A stretch of 13,696 nucleotides of DNA from Desulfuromonadaceae bacterium GWC2_58_13 (GCA_001825565.1 MHXM01000104.1:18322-32017), one strand, 5' to 3'. Positions 1 to 7,031 are shown, counted from the stretch's first letter. Numbers and translations are program-made. Notes: generated by a model from the sequence alone, not told the origin.

Positions 1-33
1 CAGGAAGATGTCCGAGCGGCGGTTCAGATCCAT
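1..33 (-). CDS. Possible 5' end of a divergent gene leaving the window (unidentified)
   Basis: Only eleven codons are visible, from an ATG at 33-31 to the window edge, reading MDLNRRSDIFL. They are too few to identify a family. Support is indirect: a perfect TATAAT hexamer lies on the minus strand at 81-76, which would give a leader of about 36 bases, and the gene would be divergent from pta. Against it, there is no good -35 match and no strong Shine-Dalgarno sequence before this ATG. The frame also stays open upstream to an ATG at 84. This is a weak call; bases 1-162 otherwise show nothing recognisable. Confidence 0.25.
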   Translation of the reverse strand, partial: MDLNRRSDIFL

Positions 34-162
34 GAGTCCATTAGTTGCGGGTCCGGCAGCATTGCGCGTCCGGCAATTATACATGAACAGCTGTTGCTTT
101 CGCCAGTAATCATTGTACCTTGGCTTCAGTCACCCTGGCCCATTTTTCAGCGGGGAAATTGG

Positions 163-191
163 TTGACCGGCAAGAGCCCATCGGGTATAAG
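163..191 (+). promoter_or_regulatory. Sigma70-type promoter of pta
   Basis: TTGACC at 163-168 and TATAAG at 186-191 are separated by 17 bases, close to the sigma70 consensus. Transcription would start near 197, leaving a leader of about 37 bases before the pta ATG at 234. This placement argues against the longer open frame from a TTG at 120, which would begin upstream of the promoter. Confidence 0.6.
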
Positions 192-233
192 TATGCTTTA
201 AATTCAAACCACGTTCTAGGGGAGGTAATTGAC

Positions 234-1235
234 ATGCATTTGGTTGACCAGATCAAGGCCAAGGCCCGTGCTAGCCTGCAGACTGTAGTGTTACCCGAAG
301 GATACGACGATCGCATGGTTCAGGCCGCCGGTCAGATTGTCAAGGATGGCTTGGCAAGGGTGGTGCTGCTTGGCAGCCCGGACACCCTGCAGAAAAAAGC
401 CACGGAGCTCGGTGCGTCCCTGGCGGGCGTGACTTTGCTCGACCCCAAAAATTCTCCCAAACTTGGCGAATATGTCGACGAACTGGTGCAACTGCGAAAG
501 AAAAAGGGTCTTAGCCGCGAGGAAGCGGAAAAACTGCTCACCGGTGAGGACAATCTGTACTATGGCGCCATGATGGTTCGCAAAGGCGATGCCGGTGGGG
601 CCGTGGCCGGTGCCTACAACACCACCGGCGACGTGCTGCGGGCCGCTTTCCAGGTCGTCGGCACCGCTCCAGGGATCAACACCGTCTCTTCGGTTTTTCT
701 GATGGTGACCAAAACCCCCGAATTCGGCGAGAACGGCGTCATCTGCTTTGCCGACTGCGCGGTCAATCCCAATCCCGATGCCCAAGCCCTGGCCGAGATT
801 GCCGTTAGCACCGCCAGCAGCTGCAAGAGCTTCCTAGGCGTCGACGCCCGGGTGGCGATGCTCTCCTTTTCGACCAAAGGAAGCGCCAAGCACGAGGATG
901 CCGACAAGGTGCTCAAGGCGCTTGAGATCGCCAAGGGGATCGCTCCCGATCTGCAGATCGACGGCGAACTGCAGGCCGATGCCGCGCTGCTGCCCAAGGT
1001 TGGCGCCAAGAAGGCTCCCGGTTCAACCGTGGCGGGCAAGGCCAATACCCTGATCTTCCCCGATCTCGACTCCGGCAACATCGGCTACAAGCTGGTCGAG
1101 CGTCTGGCTGGCGCCGAAGCGGTCGGCCCGATTATCCAGGGGCTGGCCAAGCCGGTCAACGATCTCTCCCGTGGTTGTTCGGTCGACGACATTGTCAGTG
1201 TTTCGGCTATTACCGCGGTGCAAGCTCAGGGATAA
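234..1235 (+). CDS. pta: Phosphate acetyltransferase (single-domain type)
   Basis: This enzyme transfers the acetyl group between CoA and phosphate (acetyl-CoA + Pi to acetyl phosphate + CoA) in the cytoplasm, the step that precedes acetate kinase. The 333-residue product matches the short, catalytic-domain-only Pta form; the roughly 700-residue enterobacterial form carries extra N-terminal domains. Family blocks visible are GAVAGAYNTTGDVLRAAFQ, FADCAVNPNPDAQALAEIA, MLSFSTKGSAKHEDADKV, and the C-terminal segment DSGNIGYKLVERLAGAEAVG followed by GPIIQGLAKPVNDLSRG. The ATG at 234 is chosen because GGAGG at 221-225 lies 8 bases upstream and because the Pta family starts here; an in-frame TTG at 120 would add 38 unrelated residues. 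The gene is monocistronic, with its own promoter and a strong hairpin after the stop. Its partner ackA lies 1.2 kb away on the opposite strand, not in the same operon. Identification is secure. Confidence 0.96.
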   Translation: MHLVDQIKAKARASLQTVVLPEGYDDRMVQAAGQIVKDGLARVVLLGSPDTLQKKATELGASLAGVTLLDPKNSPKLGEYVDELVQLRKKKGLSREEAEKLLTGEDNLYYGAMMVRKGDAGGAVAGAYNTTGDVLRAAFQVVGTAPGINTVSSVFLMVTKTPEFGENGVICFADCAVNPNPDAQALAEIAVSTASSCKSFLGVDARVAMLSFSTKGSAKHEDADKVLKALEIAKGIAPDLQIDGELQADAALLPKVGAKKAPGSTVAGKANTLIFPDLDSGNIGYKLVERLAGAEAVGPIIQGLAKPVNDLSRGCSVDDIVSVSAITAVQAQG

Positions 1236-1258
1236 TCTTCGAGAAATTTGTTGCATAA

Positions 1259-1297
1259 CGCAAAAAGGCCGGCGGTATTCCCGCCGGCCTTTTTGCG
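1259..1297. terminator. Bidirectional terminator between pta and the KAS III gene
   Basis: A perfect 17-bp stem (1259-1275 with 1281-1297) encloses a 5-base loop TATTC. The stem carries an A run on the left and a T run on the right, so it forms a GC-rich hairpin followed by U residues on either strand. It lies 23 bases after the pta stop and 18 bases after the convergent KAS III stop, and so can serve both. Confidence 0.85.
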
Positions 1298-1315
1298 TGA
1301 AAAGATAATTAAATG

Positions 1316-2236
1316 CTACTTGACCCGCTTCAGCAGCCCGCTGGCCCAGGAAAGTCCAACGCCGAAGCCGCAAATAACGATGCTGTCGGCTGGGCCGTTG
1401 AGTTCGTCGACCAGTAAAATCGGCAGGGTCGAGGAGACCGTGTTGCCATAATCGTAGGTGGCGTAGGGCGCTTTTTCACGGGGAATCTGCAGCTTGTCGG
1501 CGATCGTTTCGACGATGATTTTACTGCCCTGGTGAAGCAGGAAACGGTCGACTTTTTCCAGGGTCAGGCCATTCTTGGCCACCATCTGACGGATGTCCTC
1601 GGGGACAACCTTGGCGGCAAAGTTGAACACCGCTCGGCCGTTCATGAAAAGGACGCCGTCGTTGCAGATCAGTTTTTCGTAGTCGCCGCCGAGGGTGCCG
1701 AAGGTGAATATACCGGAAACCAGTTTCGGGTTTTCCGAAACCAGGGTGACTGCCGCAGCGTCACCGAACAGCAAGGAGGTGTTCTTATCGTTGGGATCGA
1801 CGATTTTGCTGTACGGATCGGAAGTGAACAGCAGTCCTTTTTTCATGCCGTTGGCCGCCATGAACCCCTGGAACACCGAGAGGGCATAGACGAAGCCGGA
1901 GCAGCCCAGCGAGATGTCGAAGCAGGCGCAACGGGACGGTAAGCCCAATTTGCCATGCAGCATGGCCGAGGCGTGGGGGATGTTGCGGTCGGGATTCTGG
2001 GTCACCACGATCATGGCTTCGATGTCGTTGAGATCGATATCTGTTTTGCGGCGGAGATCGGCAAAGGCCTTGACACACAGGTCGGAAGTGTCCTCGTCGG
2101 CGCCCTTGACGGAAACCCGGCGAACGCCGATTTTCTGCTCGATGAAATGATCATCGATGCCGAACTGTTCCTTCCGGTCGTAGTTGGAAATTCGTCCTTC
2201 GGGAATGTAATAGCCTATTTCTTCGATGCCGAGCAT
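1316..2236 (-). CDS. 3-oxoacyl-ACP synthase III (KAS III/FabH)-like protein
   Basis: This is a thiolase-fold condensing enzyme of the KAS III family, 306 residues. The Cys-His-Asn triad is present: Cys112 in DISLGCSGFVYAL, His235 in RFLLHQGSK and Asn265 in YGNTVSSTLP; the C-terminal GFGVGLSW block is also there. Such enzymes condense an acyl-CoA with malonyl-ACP or a related nucleophile. The Asn block reads GNTVSSTLP where housekeeping FabH usually has GNTSAASIP, so I infer a secondary-metabolism or DarB-like paralogue and give no gene symbol. The ATG at 2236 is preferred over the TTG at 2257 because GGAGGT sits 6 bases before it. The gene lies downstream of ackA in the same orientation, with a hairpin between, so it is either read through or has its own promoter; I see no convincing one. 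Family is sure; substrate is unknown. Confidence 0.9.
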   Translation of the reverse strand: MLGIEEIGYYIPEGRISNYDRKEQFGIDDHFIEQKIGVRRVSVKGADEDTSDLCVKAFADLRRKTDIDLNDIEAMIVVTQNPDRNIPHASAMLHGKLGLPSRCACFDISLGCSGFVYALSVFQGFMAANGMKKGLLFTSDPYSKIVDPNDKNTSLLFGDAAAVTLVSENPKLVSGIFTFGTLGGDYEKLICNDGVLFMNGRAVFNFAAKVVPEDIRQMVAKNGLTLEKVDRFLLHQGSKIIVETIADKLQIPREKAPYATYDYGNTVSSTLPILLVDELNGPADSIVICGFGVGLSWASGLLKRVK

Positions 2237-2366
2237 GCAAATACCTCCGCGATGCAAAACCAGGTGATGGTCGGGTAAACGCTGTACTTGTTGGTGTTGC
2301 GCTGCTATCCAAGTAACAACTATGCCGTTTTAAGATAACACCCCGCCGGGTAGGGGGGCGCTAAAG

Positions 2367-2401
2367 AAGAAGACCGACGGATGATAGCCGCCGGTCTTCT
2401 T
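2367..2401 (-). terminator. Terminator downstream of ackA
   Basis: Arms 2367-2380 and 2388-2401 pair over 14 positions with one A/C mismatch, around a 7-base loop. Read on the minus strand the hairpin begins 35 bases after the ackA stop, and the right arm ends in TTCTTT. It probably limits transcription into the KAS III gene, whose ATG is 130 bases further on. Confidence 0.7.
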
Positions 2402-2435
2402 GCTGTCAATGACGCAATCGCCGGCAACCCGGCAT

Positions 2436-3701
2436 TTATTTTCGCTGAAATTCCTTGGTGGCGAACGAGTATTGGAACTTCATGTGATCGGTATAGGTTC
2501 CTTCGAGGATGGCAACCACGTCTTCGGTGAAGACCAGTTCCTCGTCGGTCGGGATAACGAATACCTTAACCGGCGAGTCAGGGGTGGTAATAAGGGTTTC
2601 CCGCTTACGAGTCATGGTGTTGCGATTGACTTCCTTATCCAGATAGATGCCCATGAAGTCGAGCCCTTCAAGCGCCATCTCCCGAATCAGCCAAGCCATC
2701 TCTCCAACTCCGGCGGTAAAGACCACGGCGTCGATTCCGCCGATGGCCGCAGCGTAGGATCCAATATACTTTTTCAGGCGATAGGCTTCGATTTCAAGGG
2801 AAAGCTTACAGCGCTCATTGCCTTTTTCCGCCCCCGCGATGACATCGCGGCGGTCGGTGTACTGGCCGGTAATTCCGAGCACGCCCGATTTCTTATTGAG
2901 AATCGAATCGATTTCCTTGGGATTGTAGCCTTCCTGTTCCATGATGAAGGCCGGGATGGCCGGATCGATGTCGCCGCAACGGGTGCCCATGAGGGCACCT
3001 TCGAGCGGGGTCAGACCCATGGAGGTGTCGACGGAGACGCCCCCCTTTATGGCCGAGTGGGAGACCCCGTTACCGATGTGCATGGTAATGATGTTGCATT
3101 CCTTGGGATCCTTGCCCAGCAGCACGGCGGCCCGTTTGGAAACGTACAGATGGCTGGTGCCGTGGAAGCCGTAGCGGCGCACGCCGTATTTTTCGTACCA
3201 CTCGTAGGGGAGTGGATAAGTGTAGGCATGCTGCGGCATGGTCTGATGAAATGCGGTATCGAAAATGGCGATATGGGGAGCGTCGGGAAGTACGTCCTTG
3301 GCCGCCTCGATTCCGGCAATATTCGGTGGGTTGTGCAGTGGAGCCAGATGCTGTACTTCTTTGATGGCATCCAGCACCGACTCGTCAATCATCACGGAAC
3401 AGGTAAACTTTTCCCCCCCGTGCACCACCCGGTGTCCGACGGCGGAAATTTGACTCATATCTTTGACGACACCGTGTTTGGGGTCGGTCAGGGTTTTGAT
3501 AATCAGGTGAATCGCAACTTTGTGATCGGGGCATTCATATTCTTCCCGGTAATTATCCCGGCCGGGAACCTCATGCACGATGTACGAATCACCGATGGTG
3601 ACCCGTTCCACCATCCCCTTGGCAACAATCTCTTTTTTCTTCCAGTCAAAGAGTTGATATTTGACCGAAGAGCTGCCGCAATTCAAGGCGAGAATATCCA
3701 T
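2436..3701 (-). CDS. ackA: Acetate kinase
   Basis: Acetate kinase interconverts acetyl phosphate + ADP and acetate + ATP in the cytoplasm, giving substrate-level ATP or activating acetate. The 421-residue product carries all key residues known from the Methanosarcina enzyme, at the same numbers up to residue 241: Asn7, Arg91 in GHRVVHGG, His123, Asp148 in IFDTAFHQTMP, His180 in RRYGFHGTSH and Arg241 in MGTRCGDIDP. The C-terminal catalytic Glu lies in PTDEELV near residue 387. The protein is about 20 residues longer than usual, through a C-terminal tail after the final conserved region. The start is firm: GCGGAGGAGG lies just before the ATG. The gene stands alone with its own terminator; pta is on the opposite strand. 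The leader holds repeated TTGCAAG-like words described separately. Confidence 0.97.
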   Translation of the reverse strand: MDILALNCGSSSVKYQLFDWKKKEIVAKGMVERVTIGDSYIVHEVPGRDNYREEYECPDHKVAIHLIIKTLTDPKHGVVKDMSQISAVGHRVVHGGEKFTCSVMIDESVLDAIKEVQHLAPLHNPPNIAGIEAAKDVLPDAPHIAIFDTAFHQTMPQHAYTYPLPYEWYEKYGVRRYGFHGTSHLYVSKRAAVLLGKDPKECNIITMHIGNGVSHSAIKGGVSVDTSMGLTPLEGALMGTRCGDIDPAIPAFIMEQEGYNPKEIDSILNKKSGVLGITGQYTDRRDVIAGAEKGNERCKLSLEIEAYRLKKYIGSYAAAIGGIDAVVFTAGVGEMAWLIREMALEGLDFMGIYLDKEVNRNTMTRKRETLITTPDSPVKVFVIPTDEELVFTEDVVAILEGTYTDHMKFQYSFATKEFQRK

Positions 3702-4016
3702 TAAAATTTACCTCCTCCGCGAATTTTTTGTTTCAATTAAATGTTCACCATTCTTGCAAAATATTGTTTTATTGCTCTTGCATGTGTCCCCGGAATGCAA
3801 GATGTACAGCGCCGGAAGGGCGGCACTATGTACAAAGAAAGAATGGGAAAATGTTATAGAAGAGTAAAGGAAGCAAGGGTAAATTGCAAGAAATTTGTGC
3901 TGATTTAAGCAGCTTGTTTGGTCTGGACAGACACTCGACCTTGGTGTAGTCTCCGAATCATCTAGAACGGCGTCTTTAATCCACCGCGCAAAAGGGTTGC
4001 GGCCAGGGCTCCTCCG
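3702..4016. other. Intergenic region between ackA and the ferredoxin relic
   Basis: About 315 bases carry no gene I can support. The part next to ackA (3720-3800) is AT-rich and should hold the ackA promoter on the minus strand, but no good -35/-10 pair could be fixed. A weak extended -10 (TGTTATAGA, 3852-3860) faces the + strand. The reading frames crossing the region show no family motif and no ribosome site. Confidence 0.5.
3753..3801. promoter_or_regulatory. Candidate operator: repeated CTTGCA words upstream of ackA
   Basis: CTTGCAA occurs at 3753-3759 and CTTGCAT at 3777-3783. The inverted copy ATGCAAG at 3795-3801 makes a 7-bp dyad with an 11-base spacer. Another TTGCAAG lies at 3884-3890. 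The cluster starts about 50 bases upstream of the ackA ATG, where a regulator or sigma factor could bind. No known operator was recognised; function is inferred from symmetry and position only. Confidence 0.3.
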
Positions 4017-4173
4017 ATGGCCGAAGAGTGCATTAATTGCGGGACCTGCGAACCGGTTTGCGCCGTCGATGCTATCCGTGAACCGGGGGATGTCCGGGGT
4101 CGACGGCCCCGTCCGCACCGATGGCGGTGCTGGTGTGGGCACCTTCCTGGTTGATGCCATTAAAACGCTCTGA
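4017..4173 (+). pseudogene. Decayed two-cluster [4Fe-4S] ferredoxin gene
   Basis: The first half reads MAEECINCGTCEPVC then AVDAIREPGD, an intact C-x2-C-x2-C-x3-C motif of a clostridial-type 2[4Fe-4S] ferredoxin, in a frame that stops at 4152-4154 after 45 codons. From about 4090 the ferredoxin-like reading continues in the next frame to a TGA at 4171-4173, ending RTDGGAGVGTFLVDAIKTL. That tail has the exact spacing of the second motif, but the cysteines are replaced by Arg (4114), Gly (4123), Gly (4132) and Phe (4144), and the following Pro by Leu; each differs from a Cys or Pro codon by one base. The shift fits one extra G in a G run at 4085-4089 or 4096-4099. Corrected, the protein would be about 50 residues, near family length, though short at the N-terminus. 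Ribosome site is weak. The family consensus is from memory; a genuine one-cluster small protein is less likely. Confidence 0.72.
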
Positions 4174-4221
4174 TTGCCCAAAGGTGTGAAGTTGGGCTTT
4201 CGGGAGAGCTTGGAGGTTGAT

Positions 4222-4407
4222 ATGTTTGGGCTTGGTGCCACGGAAATGATGATTATTCTGGTGCTGGTTCTGATTATTTTCGGAGCGGGCAAGCTTCCGG
4301 AAATCGGGAGTGCGCTTGGCAAGGGACTGCGCAGTTTCAAGAAATCCGTCCGTGATCGGGATGAAATTGACATCACGCCGAAAGATGAGGACGAAAAAGA
4401 CAAATAG
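4222..4407 (+). CDS. tatA: Twin-arginine translocase subunit TatA/TatE
   Basis: TatA forms the membrane-weakening or pore element of the Tat system, which exports folded proteins. The 61-residue product has the family layout: a short N-terminus with polar Glu8, one hydrophobic helix (about 9-20), the hinge IIFGAGKLPEIG, an amphipathic helix GSALGKGLRSFKKSV, and an acidic charged tail. The ATG at 4222 is chosen because GGAGG at 4212-4216 precedes it by 5 bases and the family begins MFGLG; a TTG at 4174 would add 16 unrelated residues. No tatB or tatC is next to it. A Tat substrate candidate, the Rieske protein, is encoded in this window at 8075. The gene ends before a large palindromic terminator. 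Confidence 0.95.
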   Translation: MFGLGATEMMIILVLVLIIFGAGKLPEIGSALGKGLRSFKKSVRDRDEIDITPKDEDEKDK

Positions 4408-4436
4408 ATACGGTTTTCACGGCAGATTTGTCTGGT

Positions 4437-4484
4437 CCGACAAGAAGAGCGCCGCACGGTACCGTGCGGCGCTCTTCTTGTCGG
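4437..4484. terminator. 48-bp perfect palindrome, bidirectional terminator
   Basis: Positions 4437-4460 are the exact reverse complement of 4461-4484, so 24 bp pair with no separate loop (the central bases would open). The arm contains GC-rich GAGCGCCGCACGGT and a CAAGAAG/CTTCTTG outer part. It lies 29 bases after tatA and 17 bases after the stop of the convergent zinc-ribbon gene. Termination is the likely role, though true T runs are short. Confidence 0.75.
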
Positions 4485-4501
4485 GGATGTCGGAAGGAAA
4501 T

Positions 4502-6439
4502 TTAGTGCTGGCCGCCCGGTTTGGAATCCACGACCTCCACGGTAAACTCGGTTACGTTGGTCGGCAGGGCGCGGAATACGATCATGTAGGAGATCTCCTT
4601 GCCGGGTCCTACATTGAGGTTGGATAGGGCATTGCCAAACTGGTTGTTCATGGCTTCTTCGATCTTGGCGAAGCTCGCGGTCTGCAGGTCTTCGTAGCTC
4701 AGCAGATTGCCGCAGAAGACGGTCTGCTGCATCAGCACGTTTCCCTGGTCGTCATGGAGCATTCCCTTGACGGCAATGGCGGAACGGTTTTCCGAGTAGC
4801 CGTTGACCGCGTCTCCCTGAACCACGAACAGTTGGCCGACCTCCTGGTTCATGATGAAAAAACTGTTGGGAAGGGGCAGCCGGATCTGGGCTGCCGGGAC
4901 GCTCGGTTCCTGGTTGCCCCGGAGTTGATCGATGATCTGCAAAATGTCGGTGGTGCCGCCCCGCCAGAGCAGATATCCTGCGATAGTTCCCAAAACCAGT
5001 AACAAAACCAGAAAGATGCGCAGTACGCTGGACATGGGGGTTTTGCGTTTCTGCTTGGCCGGTGTGGGCAAGCCGATTGCCAGCTCGGCCAAGGGATCCG
5101 GGAACGAAGCCGGTTTTTTAACAGGTTTGGACCTTTCCACCGGGGCGATGGTCTCCTGGCTTTCGACCGCTGCCGGGCCGACCGTCTCGCTCTCCCCAAA
5201 AGAAATGCCGTCAAAGCCGAAGTTATCGCTTGCGGCTGCTTTGGAGGGAGGGAGATCGAATCTGATCTCGGCGGTTTCTTCCGAATCGGAGGCTGTCTGG
5301 TCGTCCGAAGCGAAAAGGTTGCTCTCGTCGAAAGCAAACGCATCCGCCCCATCGCCGCTGTCGCGTTCAAAAGAAAATTCGTCGGTGACGGTTTCATCGA
5401 AGGAAAAGCCGGGAAGGTCTTGCCCGGTTCCTTCGGGAGTCTCTTCTTCGAAGGAGAATTCGTCCAGGGACAGATCGTCACCGGCAGGCGCCGGCAGGTT
5501 TTCGCCAGATTCCGAGTCTTCCTCAAATTCGAATTCGTCGTCGCTCTCGGCGCCGATGGTTTCATTTTCGAAGCCAAAGGCATCGCCGGAAATTTCTTTT
5601 CCCGGGCCCTCACCCCAGCCGAGATCGGTTGGAGCGGACTCCTCTTCAGCGGGTGCTTGAGCCGGCTCGGGCGCCGGTTCTTCCCCCCACTGGTCGTCCG
5701 GGAGAAATTCGGTGCCTGGTCTGACGGTTTCGACGGGGATGTCATCGAGGGATGAAAGACCGAGGTTCGATTCGTCGATGCCGACGTTCCACTCCTCAGC
5801 GCCAGCCGGGGATTCTTCCGTTGTTGCCGCGACCGGGGAACCTTCATCCGCAAGGGAAAGATCGAGATCCTCCTCATCAAGGCTGGTGTCCCAGGCTTCC
5901 GCAGCCGCGGATGGTTCCATGGCCTCGACGGTGGTCGCTGGCTGCCGCTCAAGGGCGGGTTCCGACTCCAAAAGGTCGGCCCAGTCGCTCTCGCTGGCCA
6001 GGGGCGTCGCCGTTTCATCCGGTGCCGCGGGCATTTGCATTTCCCGGCGGATGGATGGGCCCTGTGTTTCGGTGAAGCCGAGGTCCCAGTCGTCATCGGT
6101 TGACGAGATCTTGTTGGCGGCGGCAGTGGGCTGGTGTTCACCGGGGACGGCGTCGAGATCCGATTCTCCAAAACCACTGTCCCAGAGATCATCGGTGGCG
6201 GAAGGCGCTGTTTCCGCGTCGACTGGCCGCGATCCCGCCGCTGGCTCTGCCGCAAAAGTGCTGGCGGCGGGTTCCGTCACAGGCGGTTCCACTGGAGCTG
6301 GCGTGATTTCCGGAGCGGCTTCCGGCACGACGGTAAAAATGTGACGACACTTGGCGCAGCGAACCTTGACTCCCTCCGGCTTGATTTTTTCGTCGGAGAG
6401 CTTGAAGCGGGTGGTGCATTCGGGGCATTGGATGACCAT
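4502..6439 (-). CDS. MJ0042-type zinc-ribbon membrane protein with acidic repeats and DUF3426-like C-terminus
   Basis: The 645-residue product starts with an MJ0042 zinc ribbon, CPEC (5-8) and CAKC (28-31). Then comes a long acidic, Ala/Pro-rich, probably disordered region (about 40-440) with repeated W/F-containing units such as DDDWDLGF, EEWNVGIDESNLGLSSL, DEFEFEE, DEFSFEEE, DAFAFDESNLF and DNFGFDG. One membrane helix follows (about 472-492, VLRIFLVLLLVLGTIAGYLL), then a C-terminal domain of about 150 residues outside the membrane, like DUF3426. The zinc ribbon and linker would be cytoplasmic. The ATG at 6439 has GGGAG 8 bases upstream; the GTG at 6448 would overlap that site. It lies 25 bases after hpt, so the two are likely cotranscribed. 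Proteins of this layout are common in delta-proteobacteria, and their function is not established; the repeats suggest a docking platform, which is inference. Confidence 0.85.
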   Translation of the reverse strand: MVIQCPECTTRFKLSDEKIKPEGVKVRCAKCRHIFTVVPEAAPEITPAPVEPPVTEPAASTFAAEPAAGSRPVDAETAPSATDDLWDSGFGESDLDAVPGEHQPTAAANKISSTDDDWDLGFTETQGPSIRREMQMPAAPDETATPLASESDWADLLESEPALERQPATTVEAMEPSAAAEAWDTSLDEEDLDLSLADEGSPVAATTEESPAGAEEWNVGIDESNLGLSSLDDIPVETVRPGTEFLPDDQWGEEPAPEPAQAPAEEESAPTDLGWGEGPGKEISGDAFGFENETIGAESDDEFEFEEDSESGENLPAPAGDDLSLDEFSFEEETPEGTGQDLPGFSFDETVTDEFSFERDSGDGADAFAFDESNLFASDDQTASDSEETAEIRFDLPPSKAAASDNFGFDGISFGESETVGPAAVESQETIAPVERSKPVKKPASFPDPLAELAIGLPTPAKQKRKTPMSSVLRIFLVLLLVLGTIAGYLLWRGGTTDILQIIDQLRGNQEPSVPAAQIRLPLPNSFFIMNQEVGQLFVVQGDAVNGYSENRSAIAVKGMLHDDQGNVLMQQTVFCGNLLSYEDLQTASFAKIEEAMNNQFGNALSNLNVGPGKEISYMIVFRALPTNVTEFTVEVVDSKPGGQH

Positions 6440-6464
6440 GCAAGTCACTCCCTTTCAGGCCTGA

Positions 6465-6992
6465 TCAGAGACCCTGTACCAGGTAGATATCCGGAAGGTT
6501 TCGGTATTTCTCATCATAATCGAGACCGTAGCCGATGATGAAGCCATCATCCATGGAAATGCCGATATAATCGGCCTGGATGGGCACTTTTCTGCGGGAG
6601 CTCTTGTCGATCAGGGTGCAGATTTTGAGCGAACGAGGTTCCCGCCGTATCAACCTGTTGTAGAGGGATTCAAGGGTGTAGCCGCTGTCGATGATGTCCT
6701 CGACGATGACCACGTCGCGTCCCTTGATGGGCATTTCAAGATCTTTACGCATTTCGACGAGTCCCGAGGACTGAGTCTCGGAACCGTAGCTGGCAAGCCG
6801 GACAAAATCGATGACCGCGGGAGTGGTGACGGCACGGACAAGATCAGCGAAAAAGAGGAAAGAGCCTTTCAGTACACAGACCAGCAGAATCTCGGTATCC
6901 GGGTAGTCGCGGCTGATTTCCGCTCCCAGCCGCTGGATCTGGCGGGCAATTTCATCCTTGGAGTAAAGTAACTGCAAATTTTGTGCGGTCAT
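6465..6992 (-). CDS. hpt: Hypoxanthine phosphoribosyltransferase
   Basis: This purine-salvage enzyme makes IMP (and usually GMP) from hypoxanthine or guanine plus PRPP in the cytoplasm. The 175-residue product has the type I phosphoribosyltransferase core: LLVCVLKGSFLFFADL, the flexible-loop segment ASYGSETQSSG, the PRPP-binding loop VVIVEDIIDSGYTL (94-107, with the two acidic residues of ED), and the C-terminal base-recognition part DDGFIIGYGLDYDEKYRNLP. Two ATGs are possible, 6998 and 6992; GGGA 5 bases before the second makes it slightly better, but neither site is strong. It is the first gene of a minus-strand operon with the zinc-ribbon gene and has a sigma70-like promoter 40-70 bases upstream. 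The downstream partner has no evident link to purine metabolism. Confidence 0.95.
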   Translation of the reverse strand: MTAQNLQLLYSKDEIARQIQRLGAEISRDYPDTEILLVCVLKGSFLFFADLVRAVTTPAVIDFVRLASYGSETQSSGLVEMRKDLEMPIKGRDVVIVEDIIDSGYTLESLYNRLIRREPRSLKICTLIDKSSRRKVPIQADYIGISMDDGFIIGYGLDYDEKYRNLPDIYLVQGL

Positions 6993-7031
6993 ACGCATCC
7001 CGTGAAAAATTGAGCATAAATGTTGTCGGGT

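Noticed and set aside
120..233. N-terminal extension of pta from a TTG at 120
   Set aside because: The sigma70 promoter at 163-191 and the GGAGG before 234 place the start at 234, and the 38 extra residues do not belong to the Pta family.
2400..3704. 434-residue open frame on the + strand opposite ackA
   Set aside because: It lies antisense to a gene with every catalytic residue of acetate kinase, has no ribosome site or family motif, and results from the codon bias of the real gene.
3708..4457. 249-residue minus-strand frame across the ferredoxin relic and tatA
   Set aside because: It is antisense to tatA and the relic, shows no known domain and has no ribosome site.
4437..4484. Palindrome as a replication origin or att site
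   Set aside because: There are no iterons, DnaA-box clusters or adjacent replication or recombination genes; its position between two convergent stops fits a terminator.
4849..6255. 468-residue minus-strand frame overlapping the zinc-ribbon gene
   Set aside because: It is rich in Arg, Pro and Ser in a shifted frame of a low-complexity gene and has no motif.
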